A stretch of DNA of 64,000 nucleotides from NCBI GenBank assembly GCA_037440105.1, contig JBBIUS010000003.1, forward strand, positions 1 through 64,000, given 5' to 3'. Each line of letters opens with the position of its first letter. Positions within the stretch are counted from its first letter, which is position 1. Origin of the DNA: JBBIUS01 sp037440105. Lineage in GTDB: Bacteria; Patescibacteriota; Patescibacteriia; XYB2-FULL-38-15. Below are positions 15,849 to 25,058 of the stretch, piece by piece. The notes beneath the pieces were generated by a model. That model was given only the letters and a program-made list of their open reading frames with translations. It ran no database searches and was not told the DNA's origin. The translations under genes were made by a program, and so were the position numbers.

Positions 15849-15942
15849 TAGATTAACCCGGCCTTGTGGCACCGGTTAACCGCTCTGCCCAAAGCAAGCT
15901 TTAAAATAGTTGATTAATAACCGTGCCAGAAAGCCTAATCTA
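15849..15942 (-). other. structured element between rpmH and rnpA
   Basis: On the minus strand TAGATTA (15936-15942) pairs with TAATCTA (15849-15855). GGC pairs with GCC, and TGGCACGGTTA with TAACCGGTGCCA save one bulged base, leaving an inner AAAGC/GCTTT hairpin. The result is a ~94-nt bent hairpin within the rpmH-rnpA transcript. It may be a processing or attenuation element between the abundant L34 message and the low-need rnpA message. Function is inferred. Confidence 0.55.
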
Positions 15943-15964
15943 TAGACCGCGTTTGCAAACAAAC

Positions 15965-16105
15965 TCAACAAACAGTGAGTCTTTTTCTCCCTTTCTGTTT
16001 TCTTCTTTTTAAAACATTGCGGCCGCCCGGCGTTCTCATCCGGCTAAGAAAACCATGTACCTTTTTTCTTCTTTTTACTTTTGGTTGATAAGTTCTTTTA
16101 ACCAT
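15965..16105 (-). CDS. rpmH: 50S ribosomal protein L34
   Basis: 46 aa, found by translating the minus strand: [20 protein letters not shown], then [20 protein letters not shown] and the ending KRLTVC. This matches bacterial L34 along its whole length, including the KRTYQP start and the GRxVLKRRRxKGRxRLT tail. L34 is a small basic protein of the large subunit core. It lies in the universally common position next to dnaA, divergently transcribed, and starts the rpmH-rnpA-yidD string. Confidence 0.97.
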   Translation of the reverse strand: MVKRTYQPKVKRRKKVHGFLSRMRTPGGRNVLKRRKQKGRKRLTVC

Positions 16106-16519
16106 AGATCAAAAAAATAAATTCGAACTTATTCCCCTACGCGAAATAATGCAGAAAAATCCAGCGTTTTCTTCTAACTAACTGTCTTGCCTTTAAGTCG
16201 CCCTACGCTGAAAAACGCGGAATATAAATTCAAAATCCAGCGCATTCCAGCATTAAGCCGACTAGAAATTTAGAGACTTTCATAAAATGATGCTGGAAAC
16301 TTCTGACATTATTTAATGCTAAAAAGGTTTGTGAAGTTCGATTTTTAAGAGTTTAATTACTTATAGGATAACAAATTTGTTAAAGAAAAGCAAAATTTGT
16401 CATTTTAATAGATTTTAATTTTTCCACACTTAATTAACACTTTATTAACAAAAATTTCTTATCACAGCCAGATTTTTGTGCTATACTTCAAAAATAAAGT
16501 TTCTTAAAAAGAAAAAAGT
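16106..16519. other. putative oriC region, left of dnaA
   Basis: 414 bases without a gene between divergent rpmH and dnaA. It holds a DnaA-box-like TTTTCCACA at 16420-16428 (8 of 9 to TTATCCACA), an AT-rich tract (16320-16460) and imperfect hairpins at 16155-16310 (CCAGCG, TTCCAGCAT/ATGCTGGAA). The gene order rpmH | dnaA-dnaN is the classic bacterial origin setting. Boxes are few and degenerate, so origin function is inferred from position. Confidence 0.55.
16459..16487 (+). promoter_or_regulatory. putative dnaA promoter
   Basis: TTATCA (16459-16464), 17-base spacer, TATACT (16482-16487); start about 30 bases before the dnaA ATG. The -35 region overlaps TTATCACAG, a DnaA-box-like 9-mer, and another box-like site lies 30 bases upstream. 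This suggests autoregulation by DnaA. Confidence 0.5.
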
Positions 16520-17887
16520 ATGACTAACCAAGAACTTTGGCAAGCTGCCTTAGGAGAAATTGAATTATCCCTCTCAAAACCAAACTTTAATACTTGGTTC
16601 AAACAAACTTCAATCTCTTCATACGAGAATAAAAAAGTGATAATTTCTGTTCCTAATACTTTTACTAAGGCTTGGCTTGAAAAAAAATATCATCCTATTA
16701 TTTTAAAATCTCTCTCCAACTTAACTGGAAACGATGTCCAAGAAGTAATATATAAGGTAGAGCTTATTAAACAATCTCAAAAAAGCGAAGAAAGAACAAA
16801 GATTGTAAAAGCCCAACCTTTAGAAAAATCTGAAAAGCCGACTGTCCACCTAAACAAGTTTGGTCTAAATCCAAAATACACTTTTGAAAATTTTATTGTT
16901 GGCAAGGGCAATGAACTTGCCCACGCGGCCTGTCAAGCGGTAGTCTCGAAACCTGGCAAAGCTTATAACCCACTTTTCATTTATGGAGGTGTCGGCTTAG
17001 GCAAAACACACCTATTGCAAGCAGTCGGCAACGCCGTTCTTTCTTTAAATTCTTCTGCCAATGTTCTCTACACAACTTGCGAAAAATTTACCAATGATTT
17101 TATCCAAGCAATTAAAAGCCGGACTGTAGAAAGCTTTAAAAAGAAATACCGCTCGCCAGACTTTCTCTTATTAGACGACATTCAATTTATGGCGGCTAAA
17201 GATGGGACCCAGGAGGAATTCTTCCATACTTTCAATGAACTCCACCAAGCTGATAAACAAATTGTCATGACCTCAGATCGCCCTCCTAAATCAATTCCTG
17301 CTCTGGAACAAAGACTAATTTCTCGCTTCGAATGGGGGATGATTGCTGACATTTCTCAGCCAGATTTTGAAACAAGAGTAGCAATCTTAAAAGCAAAGTG
17401 TAAAGAAAAAAATCTTATTTTGAGCCAAGAAATTTTGAATTATATTGCAACTGCTATCCAAAGCAATATCCGCGAACTTGAGGGGGTTTTAAATAAAATT
17501 TTAGCCTTTCAGCAATTTAGTAAGATTTCGCCGTCACTCCAAAACATAAAAGATATGCTTTCTGTTCAAACTGCCTCTACGGCTAAAAAATCGGTTACGC
17601 CAAAGCAAATTATTAACATTGTTGCAGAATTTTATGATTTAAAAGTAGAAGATCTTTTAAGCCAAAGCCGTGAAAGACGTTTTGCTTTCCCCCGCCAAAT
17701 TATTATGTATTTAATGAGAGAAGAATTAAGAAGTTCTTTCCCAGCGATTGGTCAAGAATTAGGAAAACGAGATCATACGACAGCAATGCATGCTTGTTTA
17801 AAAATAGCAAAAGAAATTGAAAATAATGAAAGATCAAAACAAGAAATTGAACAAATTAAACAAAGGCTTTATAATTTCAGCTTATAA
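16520..17887 (+). CDS. dnaA: chromosomal replication initiator protein DnaA
   Basis: 455 aa, full length. Domain I (about 1-85, LWQAALGEIELSLSKPNFNTW) is followed by a short linker. The AAA+ domain III has Walker A GGVGLGKTHLLQAVG (about 156-170), Walker B LLLDDIQFM and sensor I TSDRPP. The domain IV helix-turn-helix ends with the DnaA-box-contacting signature GKRDHTTAMHACLKI. It binds DnaA boxes and melts the origin. dnaN follows 221 bases later on the same strand. It has a predicted promoter with a box-like -35. Start codon and N-terminus look canonical. Confidence 0.98.
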   Translation: MTNQELWQAALGEIELSLSKPNFNTWFKQTSISSYENKKVIISVPNTFTKAWLEKKYHPIILKSLSNLTGNDVQEVIYKVELIKQSQKSEERTKIVKAQPLEKSEKPTVHLNKFGLNPKYTFENFIVGKGNELAHAACQAVVSKPGKAYNPLFIYGGVGLGKTHLLQAVGNAVLSLNSSANVLYTTCEKFTNDFIQAIKSRTVESFKKKYRSPDFLLLDDIQFMAAKDGTQEEFFHTFNELHQADKQIVMTSDRPPKSIPALEQRLISRFEWGMIADISQPDFETRVAILKAKCKEKNLILSQEILNYIATAIQSNIRELEGVLNKILAFQQFSKISPSLQNIKDMLSVQTASTAKKSVTPKQIINIVAEFYDLKVEDLLSQSRERRFAFPRQIIMYLMREELRSSFPAIGQELGKRDHTTAMHACLKIAKEIENNERSKQEIEQIKQRLYNFSL

Positions 17888-18108
17888 ATTGAAAATAAAA
17901 TGTTAAAAAGAAAATTTTAAAAGAGGAAAATTTGTTAATCAAATAAAAATAAAAAATAAATTATAACACTTTTTCAACACTTAAAAACAGTTTATTAAAA
18001 ATTTGTAAAATAAAAATAAAATTTAAAATAAAACAAAAAATAATCTTTTAAAAATTTTTTCCACAAATTTTTAAAACTCTATTACTAAAATATTTAAAAA
18101 ATAAAAAT
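17888..18108. other. AT-rich dnaA-dnaN spacer, possible second half of oriC
   Basis: 221 bases of almost pure A/T between dnaA and dnaN. It carries TTTTCCACA at 18057-18065 (8 of 9 to the DnaA box) and TTTTCAACA at 17971-17979, with long A/T runs between that could serve as an unwinding element. Origins split by dnaA are known in several bacteria; here that is inferred. Confidence 0.45.
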
Positions 18109-19257
18109 ATGGAATTATCTTGTCTTCAAGAGAATTTAAATAAGGGGTTAATGATTACCAGCCATATCGCGAGTAAAAATGCAAATTTGCCAATTCTTAG
18201 TAATATTTTACTTAAAACAGAAGATAAAATAATAAAATTAATAACAACTAATTTAGAAATAGGAATTAGTTATACTCTTAGGGGTAAGATAGAAGAAGAA
18301 GGAGCTATTACCATTGAAGCAAAACTTTTAACTGATTATGTCTCTCTTTTGCCAAATGAGAGAATAGATATAAAATTAAAAGATCAAAATGTAGAGTTAA
18401 AATGTAAAAATTTTGAAACTAAAATAAGAACTGCCCCAGCAGACGAATTTCCTTTATTGCCGCAAATAGAGAAAAATTCTCCCTACACATGTAAAACATC
18501 TGATTTTAAAAAAGCCTTATCTCAAGTTATTTTTGCTGTCTCTCAAAATGAAATAAGGCCAGAGATAAGTGGTGTTTTATTTAATTTCGCAGCTGAAAAT
18601 GGAATTTTTAAATTAATTTTAGCTGCTACAGATAGCTATAGGTTAGCTGAAAAAACTGTTTTAGGTGTTGATATCCCAGAAGAAAAAGTTAGTTCTCCCC
18701 AATCTGTTATTGTCCCTGTTAAAACACTGCAAGAAGTACAAAGAATTTTATCGATTTTAAAAGAAACAAATGGGGAGGGCGGGCCAGACAATCTTTCTAT
18801 TTATATTTCTGAAAATCAAATACTTTTTTCCTGTCAAGATGTTGAAATAATCTCGCGGATTATTGAGGGTCAGTACCCGGATTACAAACAGATTATTCCC
18901 GCGAGCAGCAAAACTCAGGTCGCGATCAATAAAAACGATTTAATAAAGGCAATAAAAGCAGCAAGTTTATTTGCTAAATCAGGGATTAATGACGTCAGTT
19001 TTGATTTTTCTCCAAAGGGCGAATTTACGGTTTTTGCCGCTTCAAGTAAATTAGGGGAGAACACTTCAAGGCTTGAAGCCAAAATAAGTGGTGAAAAAAA
19101 TAACATTGTCTTAAATTACCGTTATTTACTTGATGGTTTACAAAACATTGATTCAGAAGAAGTAATTTTAGAAATTAACGATAGTAACTCTCCTTGCCTC
19201 CTCCGCCCAGCTGAAGGCAATAATTATTTTTATTTAATAATGCCGATAAAGCAGTAA
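18109..19257 (+). CDS. dnaN: DNA polymerase III beta subunit (sliding clamp)
   Basis: 382 aa, close to the usual 365-380. Three clamp domains of about 120 aa each are recognisable: the N-terminal SHIASKNANLPILSNILLKT, the middle ISGVLFNFA...ATDSYRLAEKT and the C-terminal part ending PCLLRPAEGNNYFYLIMPIK. The last segment includes the conserved (M/L)P(I/M)(R/K) end that shapes the peptide-binding pocket. It forms the ring that tethers replicative polymerase. It lies directly after dnaA, as is usual, and ends at a strong terminator. Confidence 0.97.
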   Translation: MELSCLQENLNKGLMITSHIASKNANLPILSNILLKTEDKIIKLITTNLEIGISYTLRGKIEEEGAITIEAKLLTDYVSLLPNERIDIKLKDQNVELKCKNFETKIRTAPADEFPLLPQIEKNSPYTCKTSDFKKALSQVIFAVSQNEIRPEISGVLFNFAAENGIFKLILAATDSYRLAEKTVLGVDIPEEKVSSPQSVIVPVKTLQEVQRILSILKETNGEGGPDNLSIYISENQILFSCQDVEIISRIIEGQYPDYKQIIPASSKTQVAINKNDLIKAIKAASLFAKSGINDVSFDFSPKGEFTVFAASSKLGENTSRLEAKISGEKNNIVLNYRYLLDGLQNIDSEEVILEINDSNSPCLLRPAEGNNYFYLIMPIKQ

Positions 19258-19277
19258 TTAAAAAATAAAAAATTTTT

Positions 19278-19306
19278 AAAACACCCGAAGTCAATCGGGT
19301 GTTTTT
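19278..19306 (+). terminator. terminator after dnaN
   Basis: AAAACACCCGA (19278-19288), 6-base loop, TCGGGTGTTTT (19295-19305) followed by more T. It closes the dnaA-dnaN transcript. The remaining 125 bases before the convergent PBP gene hold nothing recognisable. Confidence 0.85.
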
Positions 19307-19431
19307 GTTTGAGGGCTTTTAGAGATTGAGTGAAGCTGTTTAAAAAACGGCTCTATCTTTGGCAAAAAGGCTGTAGAAATGTGCAGTTAAAATCTTTTTA
19401 ATGCCATTTTAGAAATTTTTAGCCAGGTCTT

Positions 19432-22395
19432 TTAAAGAATCGTTAAAGAAATTTTTTGACTTTGGTAGGAATTTCCTTCTTTATCTATAATATTCGCGTA
19501 TATTTCATAGGTTCCTGCTTCCGGGGGGTCTTGCCATTTTATCGTAAGGGGATTTTCAGAAAGATTAAAAATGGCACCAATGAGATGCGGGTTAGAATCT
19601 TTGTAATAAAAATGGATTTCAGCAATTTCTTCTGGGTCAGAAATTAAAACTTCAAAAGTCAACGGGAAAAAAGATGAATAAAATGAAGAATTATCTCTTG
19701 GAGAAAGCCAAGAAATGCTTGGCGGTAATTTTGGGGCTAAAAGATTGAAACTGATTTCATCTGAATTTGAATTGTCAATGTCATCATAAGCCACGGCTTT
19801 TAAGGCGTGAAAACCGTTTTTAAAAGAATTTGGGATTGCCGTATTAAGATTAAAAGGATAGTGGAAAACAGTTTTTAAAAGTTTGCCGTCAATAAAATAT
19901 TCAACTCTTCCAAGCCCGCGGGGGGCGCTTGCTTGTACTTGGACAGAAATATTTCTGTTGTTCCATGTCACATTGTTTTCTGGGGAAACAATCTTAATAG
20001 TAGGTTGGTTAGACAAAACATGGAGATCGTCATATTCAGTTGGCGGGGTTTCAGTCGTATAATTTTGTTCTTTAGCCCACCTTTGAACTGCTTCTTCCCA
20101 AGCCGTGTACTGGGGGTCAGCCGCCGGATTCTCTGGGTAAGGCCCATTCGGGTCATCTTTATTTACATAGTGTAAAATGGAATGGAGATCCCGATAAATT
20201 TTTTCTTCAATAAAAGTTGGTGGTGTAAGTTCAGTAGCTAATTTGCCTGAGGCTTTATCAATTTTAACTGTTGTTTCTCCTTCAATTTTTCCGGATAAAA
20301 TTGGCTTAGTGGCTCCGCTTGGTGCGGGAGCGGGAAATTGTTCTACTGGCGAATTGGCCAGGGCCTGGCTCATAAAACTGTTCCAGATTGGGGCAGCAAC
20401 ATATACTCCATCTGCCCCTCTTTTCATTTCTTTGTTGTCATTATTGCCAACCCAAACTCCAGCAACAAGCGATGGAGTGTAGCCAATTGTCCAACCATCA
20501 CGCCAATCGTTTGTTGTCCCGGTTTTTGCTGCAACAGGTCTTTCTGCTAGAACAAGCGGGCTTTTGGAACCAAAAATAAATGATCGCGCCGCATTATCAG
20601 AAAGAACACTTGTGATTTGCCTGGCTATTTGAGGCTCAAAGACTTTTTTTTCTTCGTGTTTCTTCTCCTCAAGAATTTTACCCTTGCCGTCTTCAACCTT
20701 TAAAATAACCTGTGTTTTAACCAGAGAGCCGTCGTTGGCAAAAGTACCAAAAGCGGCTACATGTTCTAAAAGTTTCACCTCTCCCCCGCCTAAAACTAAA
20801 GAAAGGCCAAAACGGCTGCGATCTGTTAGAGTCGTGTAGCCTAATTTATCTGCCAAATCTAAAACATTGCTTATCCCAGCTAAATAAATCGTTTTAACAG
20901 CCGGAATGTTAAGTGAACCAGCTAGGGCTGCTCGCATTGTTACTGGTCCGTGTTCTTTGCCGTCGTAGTTATTTGGGCGGTAATCTTTTGTTTCTGTTTT
21001 GAAAGTTGTTACAACGTCAAAAAGAATTGTTTCTGGCGTGTATCCTTTTTGAAAAGCGGCGGCATAAACAATTGGTTTAAAAGATGAGCCTGGTTGGCGC
21101 AGTCTAATCGCAACATTTACATTTGGCTCAAACCTGCAATCAAGGCCGGGTTTGCAGCCTTCTGGTTCTGGTTCGGCAAAATAATCTTTTGAGCCGACCA
21201 TTGCTAAAATTTCACCGGTTTTTGGATCAAGGGCAACTAGAGCGGCGTTATAGGCATTATATTTCTCCACATTTTTTTCAATATTCTTTGCAATCGCCTC
21301 TTCGGCAATTTTTTGTTTGTCTAAATCTAAAGTGGTATAAACTTTGAGCCCGCCTTGGTCAACCGTTTTTTCGCCGTATTTTTCTGTTAAAATTTCTTTA
21401 ACATACATGACAAAATGAGGAGCCAAAATATTTTCGCGGCGAGGAACAATGCGTGACATTATATCAATTGCTTTTGCTTCTTCTGCTTCCTCTTTTGTTA
21501 TGTAGCCCTGCTCAACCATTAAATCTAAAATATATTTTTGGCGCCCTAATAATTCTTCTTTATGACTGCCGTAGGGAGAATAATAAGTCGGTGCTTTAGG
21601 AAGAGCGGCGAGCAAGGCACCTTCAGCAAGATCTAAATTTTTAGCGTCTTTGCCAAAAAATGTTTGGGCAGCTGATTGAATGCCGTAAGCTGTTGAGCCG
21701 TAAGGTATCTCATTAAAATACAACTGCAAAATTTGGTCCTTGGTAAATTTTCTTTCCATCTGATAAGAAAGAACAAGTTCCTTAATTTTTCTTGTGTAGG
21801 TTTTTTCAGAGGAAAGAATTGAATTTTTAATAAACTGCTGAGTAATTGTTGAACCACCTTGGATTTTTCCCCCTCTAGCCAAGTTAACCCAAATAGCGCG
21901 CAGAATGCCGCGGAGATCAAAACCATGGTGCTTATAAAAATCTTTATCTTCGATGGCAATGGCTGCCCATTTAACTTTTTCAGGAATATCCTTGAGTTCA
22001 ATAAGACTTCTTTTTTGGTCGCCGTGAATTTCGTAAAGGATGGTTTGTCCAGTGCGGTCGTAGATTTTTGTGCTTTGGACAATTTGGCGGTCAAGTATCT
22101 TCCCTGGGTCTGGCAGTTCTCTCGAGAACCAAGCAAAAATCGCTAACCCAGAGATGCTTCCAGCCAAGAAAAAAATTAAAATAAGAACAACGGCATAAAA
22201 CAGGATTTTTTTGAAGTCTATTTTCCCCTTGCGCCTTTTTGGTAAGAATTGAGAAATCTTCATGGCAAAATTCGCCTTTTTTAAGATTTTTTGAAAAAGG
22301 TTTATTAAAAATAATTTAGTCTGATTTATTTTTTTGCGTTGCGGCTTATTTTTCCAAGACTGAGGTGATTTTATTTTCGAGGGGAGATAGGCCAT
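19432..22395 (-). CDS. class A penicillin-binding protein (PBP1A type)
   Basis: 987 aa, longer than the usual ~750-850. A basic cytoplasmic N-terminus of about 65 residues precedes one membrane helix (about 66-92). The GT51 glycosyltransferase domain has the catalytic EDKDFYKHHG (about residue 146) and QGGSTITQQFIKN. The transpeptidase domain has SSFK (about residue 435) and KTGTTND (about residue 625). The extra C-terminal ~200 residues contain two Ig-like beta domains (GLGRVEYFIDGK...HALKAVAYD and ISWLSPRDNSSFYSSFFPL). It polymerises and cross-links peptidoglycan outside the membrane. It is the last gene of the minus-strand block, 4 bases after the ROK gene. Confidence 0.95.
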   Translation of the reverse strand: MAYLPSKIKSPQSWKNKPQRKKINQTKLFLINLFQKILKKANFAMKISQFLPKRRKGKIDFKKILFYAVVLILIFFLAGSISGLAIFAWFSRELPDPGKILDRQIVQSTKIYDRTGQTILYEIHGDQKRSLIELKDIPEKVKWAAIAIEDKDFYKHHGFDLRGILRAIWVNLARGGKIQGGSTITQQFIKNSILSSEKTYTRKIKELVLSYQMERKFTKDQILQLYFNEIPYGSTAYGIQSAAQTFFGKDAKNLDLAEGALLAALPKAPTYYSPYGSHKEELLGRQKYILDLMVEQGYITKEEAEEAKAIDIMSRIVPRRENILAPHFVMYVKEILTEKYGEKTVDQGGLKVYTTLDLDKQKIAEEAIAKNIEKNVEKYNAYNAALVALDPKTGEILAMVGSKDYFAEPEPEGCKPGLDCRFEPNVNVAIRLRQPGSSFKPIVYAAAFQKGYTPETILFDVVTTFKTETKDYRPNNYDGKEHGPVTMRAALAGSLNIPAVKTIYLAGISNVLDLADKLGYTTLTDRSRFGLSLVLGGGEVKLLEHVAAFGTFANDGSLVKTQVILKVEDGKGKILEEKKHEEKKVFEPQIARQITSVLSDNAARSFIFGSKSPLVLAERPVAAKTGTTNDWRDGWTIGYTPSLVAGVWVGNNDNKEMKRGADGVYVAAPIWNSFMSQALANSPVEQFPAPAPSGATKPILSGKIEGETTVKIDKASGKLATELTPPTFIEEKIYRDLHSILHYVNKDDPNGPYPENPAADPQYTAWEEAVQRWAKEQNYTTETPPTEYDDLHVLSNQPTIKIVSPENNVTWNNRNISVQVQASAPRGLGRVEYFIDGKLLKTVFHYPFNLNTAIPNSFKNGFHALKAVAYDDIDNSNSDEISFNLLAPKLPPSISWLSPRDNSSFYSSFFPLTFEVLISDPEEIAEIHFYYKDSNPHLIGAIFNLSENPLTIKWQDPPEAGTYEIYANIIDKEGNSYQSQKISLTIL

Positions 22396-22399
22396 TGTT

Positions 22400-23305
22400 T
22401 TAAGTTTTTATTTTTTCAGTTAAGAGGGCAGCGCCAAAAATTCCAGCATTATCGCCGAGCTTAGCTATTATAATTTTAGTATTTTTAAGGGATTTATATA
22501 TTAATCTTTTTTTTACACTTTGTAAAGCTGGTCGCCAGATTTCTTCTATCTTTGCTAGTCCTCCGCCAATGATAATAATTTCTGGATTAAAAATATGAAT
22601 GATGTTCGCAAGGCCGATGCTTAAATATTTTGAAATTAAGATGTTTACTTTTTTTGCTTCTTTTTCACCTTTTTTTGCGAGTTTTTCAATCTCAAAGGTA
22701 TTTTTAGTTTTACCAGTGAGGTGTTTGTAAAAATTAATCATTGCTTTCCCAGAGCAGAGAGATTCAAAATGGCCGAGATTGCCGCAGCCGCAGATATAGG
22801 GAGAGGAAGCATCAATAGTCATATGACCTATTTCGCCAGACGAATTATCTTTCCCTCGGTAGATTTTTTTATTAATAATAATTCCGCTGCCAACGCCAGT
22901 TCCAAGGGTTAAACCAATGACGTTGCTGTATCCTTTCCCGGCCCCAAAAACACTTTCTGCTAAAGTAAAGCAGCGGGCATCATTATCTAGAGACGTTGGG
23001 ACACCAAATTTTTTTTCTAGAATTTTTTTAATTTTGATATTTTTAAAATTTTTTGGGAAATTCGGTCCAGATAAAAAAACGCCAGTTTTAAAATTGCATT
23101 GGCCAGCCATCCCGATGCCAACAGCTTTTACCCAGGGGTGCCAAACATTTTTTATGGCTTGAATAATATTTTCTAAAATGGTTGTTTTGCCTTTTTTAGC
23201 CCCGGTTGGCAAAATAAATTTTTTGATAATTTTACCGCTTTCCGTTAAGAGCCCGGCGGCAATTTTTGTTGCTCCAATGTCAAGGCCAATAACATATTTT
23301 TTCAT
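22400..23305 (-). CDS. ROK-family sugar kinase
   Basis: 301 aa, usual length. N-terminal ATP-binding motif VIGLDIGATKIAAGLL, LDNDARCFTLAE with the catalytic Asp, LTLGTGVGSGIIINKKIYRG, then GEIGHMTIDASSPYICGCGNLGHFESLCSG. The last is the ROK zinc motif CxCGxxGCxE, but the third Cys is His here. The C-terminal PEIIIIGGGLA is also typical. ROK enzymes phosphorylate glucose, N-acetylmannosamine or similar hexoses. In this cluster a glucokinase role, feeding glucose from glucan hydrolysis into glycolysis, is the simplest reading. Specificity cannot be proven from sequence. Confidence 0.88.
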   Translation of the reverse strand: MKKYVIGLDIGATKIAAGLLTESGKIIKKFILPTGAKKGKTTILENIIQAIKNVWHPWVKAVGIGMAGQCNFKTGVFLSGPNFPKNFKNIKIKKILEKKFGVPTSLDNDARCFTLAESVFGAGKGYSNVIGLTLGTGVGSGIIINKKIYRGKDNSSGEIGHMTIDASSPYICGCGNLGHFESLCSGKAMINFYKHLTGKTKNTFEIEKLAKKGEKEAKKVNILISKYLSIGLANIIHIFNPEIIIIGGGLAKIEEIWRPALQSVKKRLIYKSLKNTKIIIAKLGDNAGIFGAALLTEKIKT

Positions 23306-23377
23306 AAAATAAAAGAAAAACAGTTTAAATTTCTTAATTTTATAAAATTTAACTTTTACAAAGAAGTCTGTCTATTT

Positions 23378-25057
23378 CTATAAATAGGCGTAAAGAACGT
23401 AGCGGCGCATCATGCGGTGGGTATTAAAGTAATAAGCAATTTTGCTGATTGAATTTTCCATCATTTCCATCCAATTATCTCTTTGGTGGTAGTACATCGG
23501 TAGGATAATATATTCTAATTTATTATAGAGATCATAGAGTTCTCTTTGGAGCGCCTCAGGTTGACTGAGTTTTTCCTCTGGGCCTGGGCCTATTGACCAG
23601 CCGGTTACTCCTTCGACAAAGCCCTCTATCCACCAGCCGTCAAGAATTGAAAAATTAAGAACGCCATTGTGAGCTGCTTTCATACCAGAGGTGCCTGAAG
23701 CCTCCATTGGTCTTTGGGGTGTGTTTAGCCAAACATCGCAACCGGAAACTAATTTTTTTGCCATTTCAATTCCATAATTTTCCAAATAAACAATTTTTAT
23801 TTCTTTTTTTAATTTTTTGATATTTTGAAAAACTTCTTTAATTATCTTTTTGCCTTCTCCATCTTTAGGATGAGCCTTACCGGCAAAGATAATCTGAAGA
23901 GGATATTTTTTATTTATTTTTTTTAAGCGATTTAAGTCAGAAAAAATAAAATTGTGCCTTTTGTAAGCTGTAGCTCGTCTGGCAAAACCAATCGTTAGAA
24001 CGTCTTGTCTCATTCCTACTTTGGTTAGTTTGTTTACATAATCAATCAGTTCTTTTTTTGCCTTTTTTCTTGCTTGCCAGATTTCTTCATTTGGGATAAT
24101 AGGCGTTCTAATAAAGAGTTCCGGCTCATTCTCCCAACCAGGAATATATTTGTCATAAAGTTTTTTGAAAGCCGGATGTGTCCAAGTAGCTGAATGGACG
24201 CCGTTCGTGATGGCGTGGATTTCATAGCCAGGGAACATTTTCATTGAAACCTCTCGATGGCGCTTTGCCACCCCATTAACATATTCGCTCATATTAAAAG
24301 CTAATTTTGTCATGTTTAAATTTTTAGGGCCACCCAATTTTATTAAAAGATCTTTAGGTACAATGGCTTCCATTTGTTGGTGCACTAAATCGTAATCAAA
24401 TTGGTCGTGACCAGCCGCCACTGGTGTGTGGGTCGTGAAGACGCAGGCGTCTCGAGTTTTTCTTAAGTCAAAATTATTTATCTTTAAAAGTTCAAGTGTT
24501 AGAAAAGCAGCATGTCCTTCATTCATATGATATTTTTTTATTTTTACGCCGAGTTTTTCCAAAACCCTTACCCCGCCGATTCCTAAAATAATTTCTTGCT
24601 TTAGTCGATATTTTGCGTCCCCTCCGTAAAGGAAATAAGAAATTTTTCGGTCTTTCAAAATATTTTCTTTTAAATCAGTGTCTAAAAATAAAACGTAGAC
24701 AGAATGACCGTTTTTCCCTTTTACTTTGTAAAACCATGGTTGAATTAAAACCCTCCTTCCTCTAATTTTGACTTCTGCTTTGATTGGAAATGGCTTTAAG
24801 TATTTTTTATGATTCCAAACAACAGGTTGTTCTATTTGTTTACCTGTTTTGGTGATTTTTTGTTGAAAATAACCTTTGTGATTGAGTAAGGTAACAGCTA
24901 TAAGTGGGATACCAAGATCTGCGGCAGAACGGACGGCGTCCGCGGCTAAAATACCAAGCCCGCCGCTAAAAGTAGGAATTTCATCAGAGAGACCTATTTC
25001 CATTGTGAAATAAGCGATTTTGGGTTCAGAGGTTAATTCTTTTATCTCCTTAAGCAT
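23378..25057 (-). CDS. alpha-glucan (glycogen) phosphorylase, short GT35 form
   Basis: 559 aa, much shorter than the ~800-aa animal or E. coli type but like the compact archaeal/bacterial forms. Features: AYFTMEIGLSDEIPTFSGGLGILAADAVR at the N-terminus, TTHTPVAAGHDQFD, NMSEYVNGVAKRH and the C-terminal pyridoxal-phosphate segment EASGTSGMKAAHNGVLNFS (about residue 452) containing the cofactor lysine. It releases glucose-1-phosphate from alpha-1,4-glucan using phosphate. It lies next to the PHP gene (1-base gap), within a block with glycogen synthase and GH57/GH15 hydrolases, which supports a storage-glucan role. Confidence 0.9.
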   Translation of the reverse strand: MLKEIKELTSEPKIAYFTMEIGLSDEIPTFSGGLGILAADAVRSAADLGIPLIAVTLLNHKGYFQQKITKTGKQIEQPVVWNHKKYLKPFPIKAEVKIRGRRVLIQPWFYKVKGKNGHSVYVLFLDTDLKENILKDRKISYFLYGGDAKYRLKQEIILGIGGVRVLEKLGVKIKKYHMNEGHAAFLTLELLKINNFDLRKTRDACVFTTHTPVAAGHDQFDYDLVHQQMEAIVPKDLLIKLGGPKNLNMTKLAFNMSEYVNGVAKRHREVSMKMFPGYEIHAITNGVHSATWTHPAFKKLYDKYIPGWENEPELFIRTPIIPNEEIWQARKKAKKELIDYVNKLTKVGMRQDVLTIGFARRATAYKRHNFIFSDLNRLKKINKKYPLQIIFAGKAHPKDGEGKKIIKEVFQNIKKLKKEIKIVYLENYGIEMAKKLVSGCDVWLNTPQRPMEASGTSGMKAAHNGVLNFSILDGWWIEGFVEGVTGWSIGPGPEEKLSQPEALQRELYDLYNKLEYIILPMYYHQRDNWMEMMENSISKIAYYFNTHRMMRRYVLYAYL

Positions 25058-25058
25058 A

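Noticed and set aside
20243..20579. Several plus-strand frames of 60-80 codons inside the PBP gene
   Set aside because: Shadows of the transpeptidase coding sequence; no promoter or ribosome-binding site.
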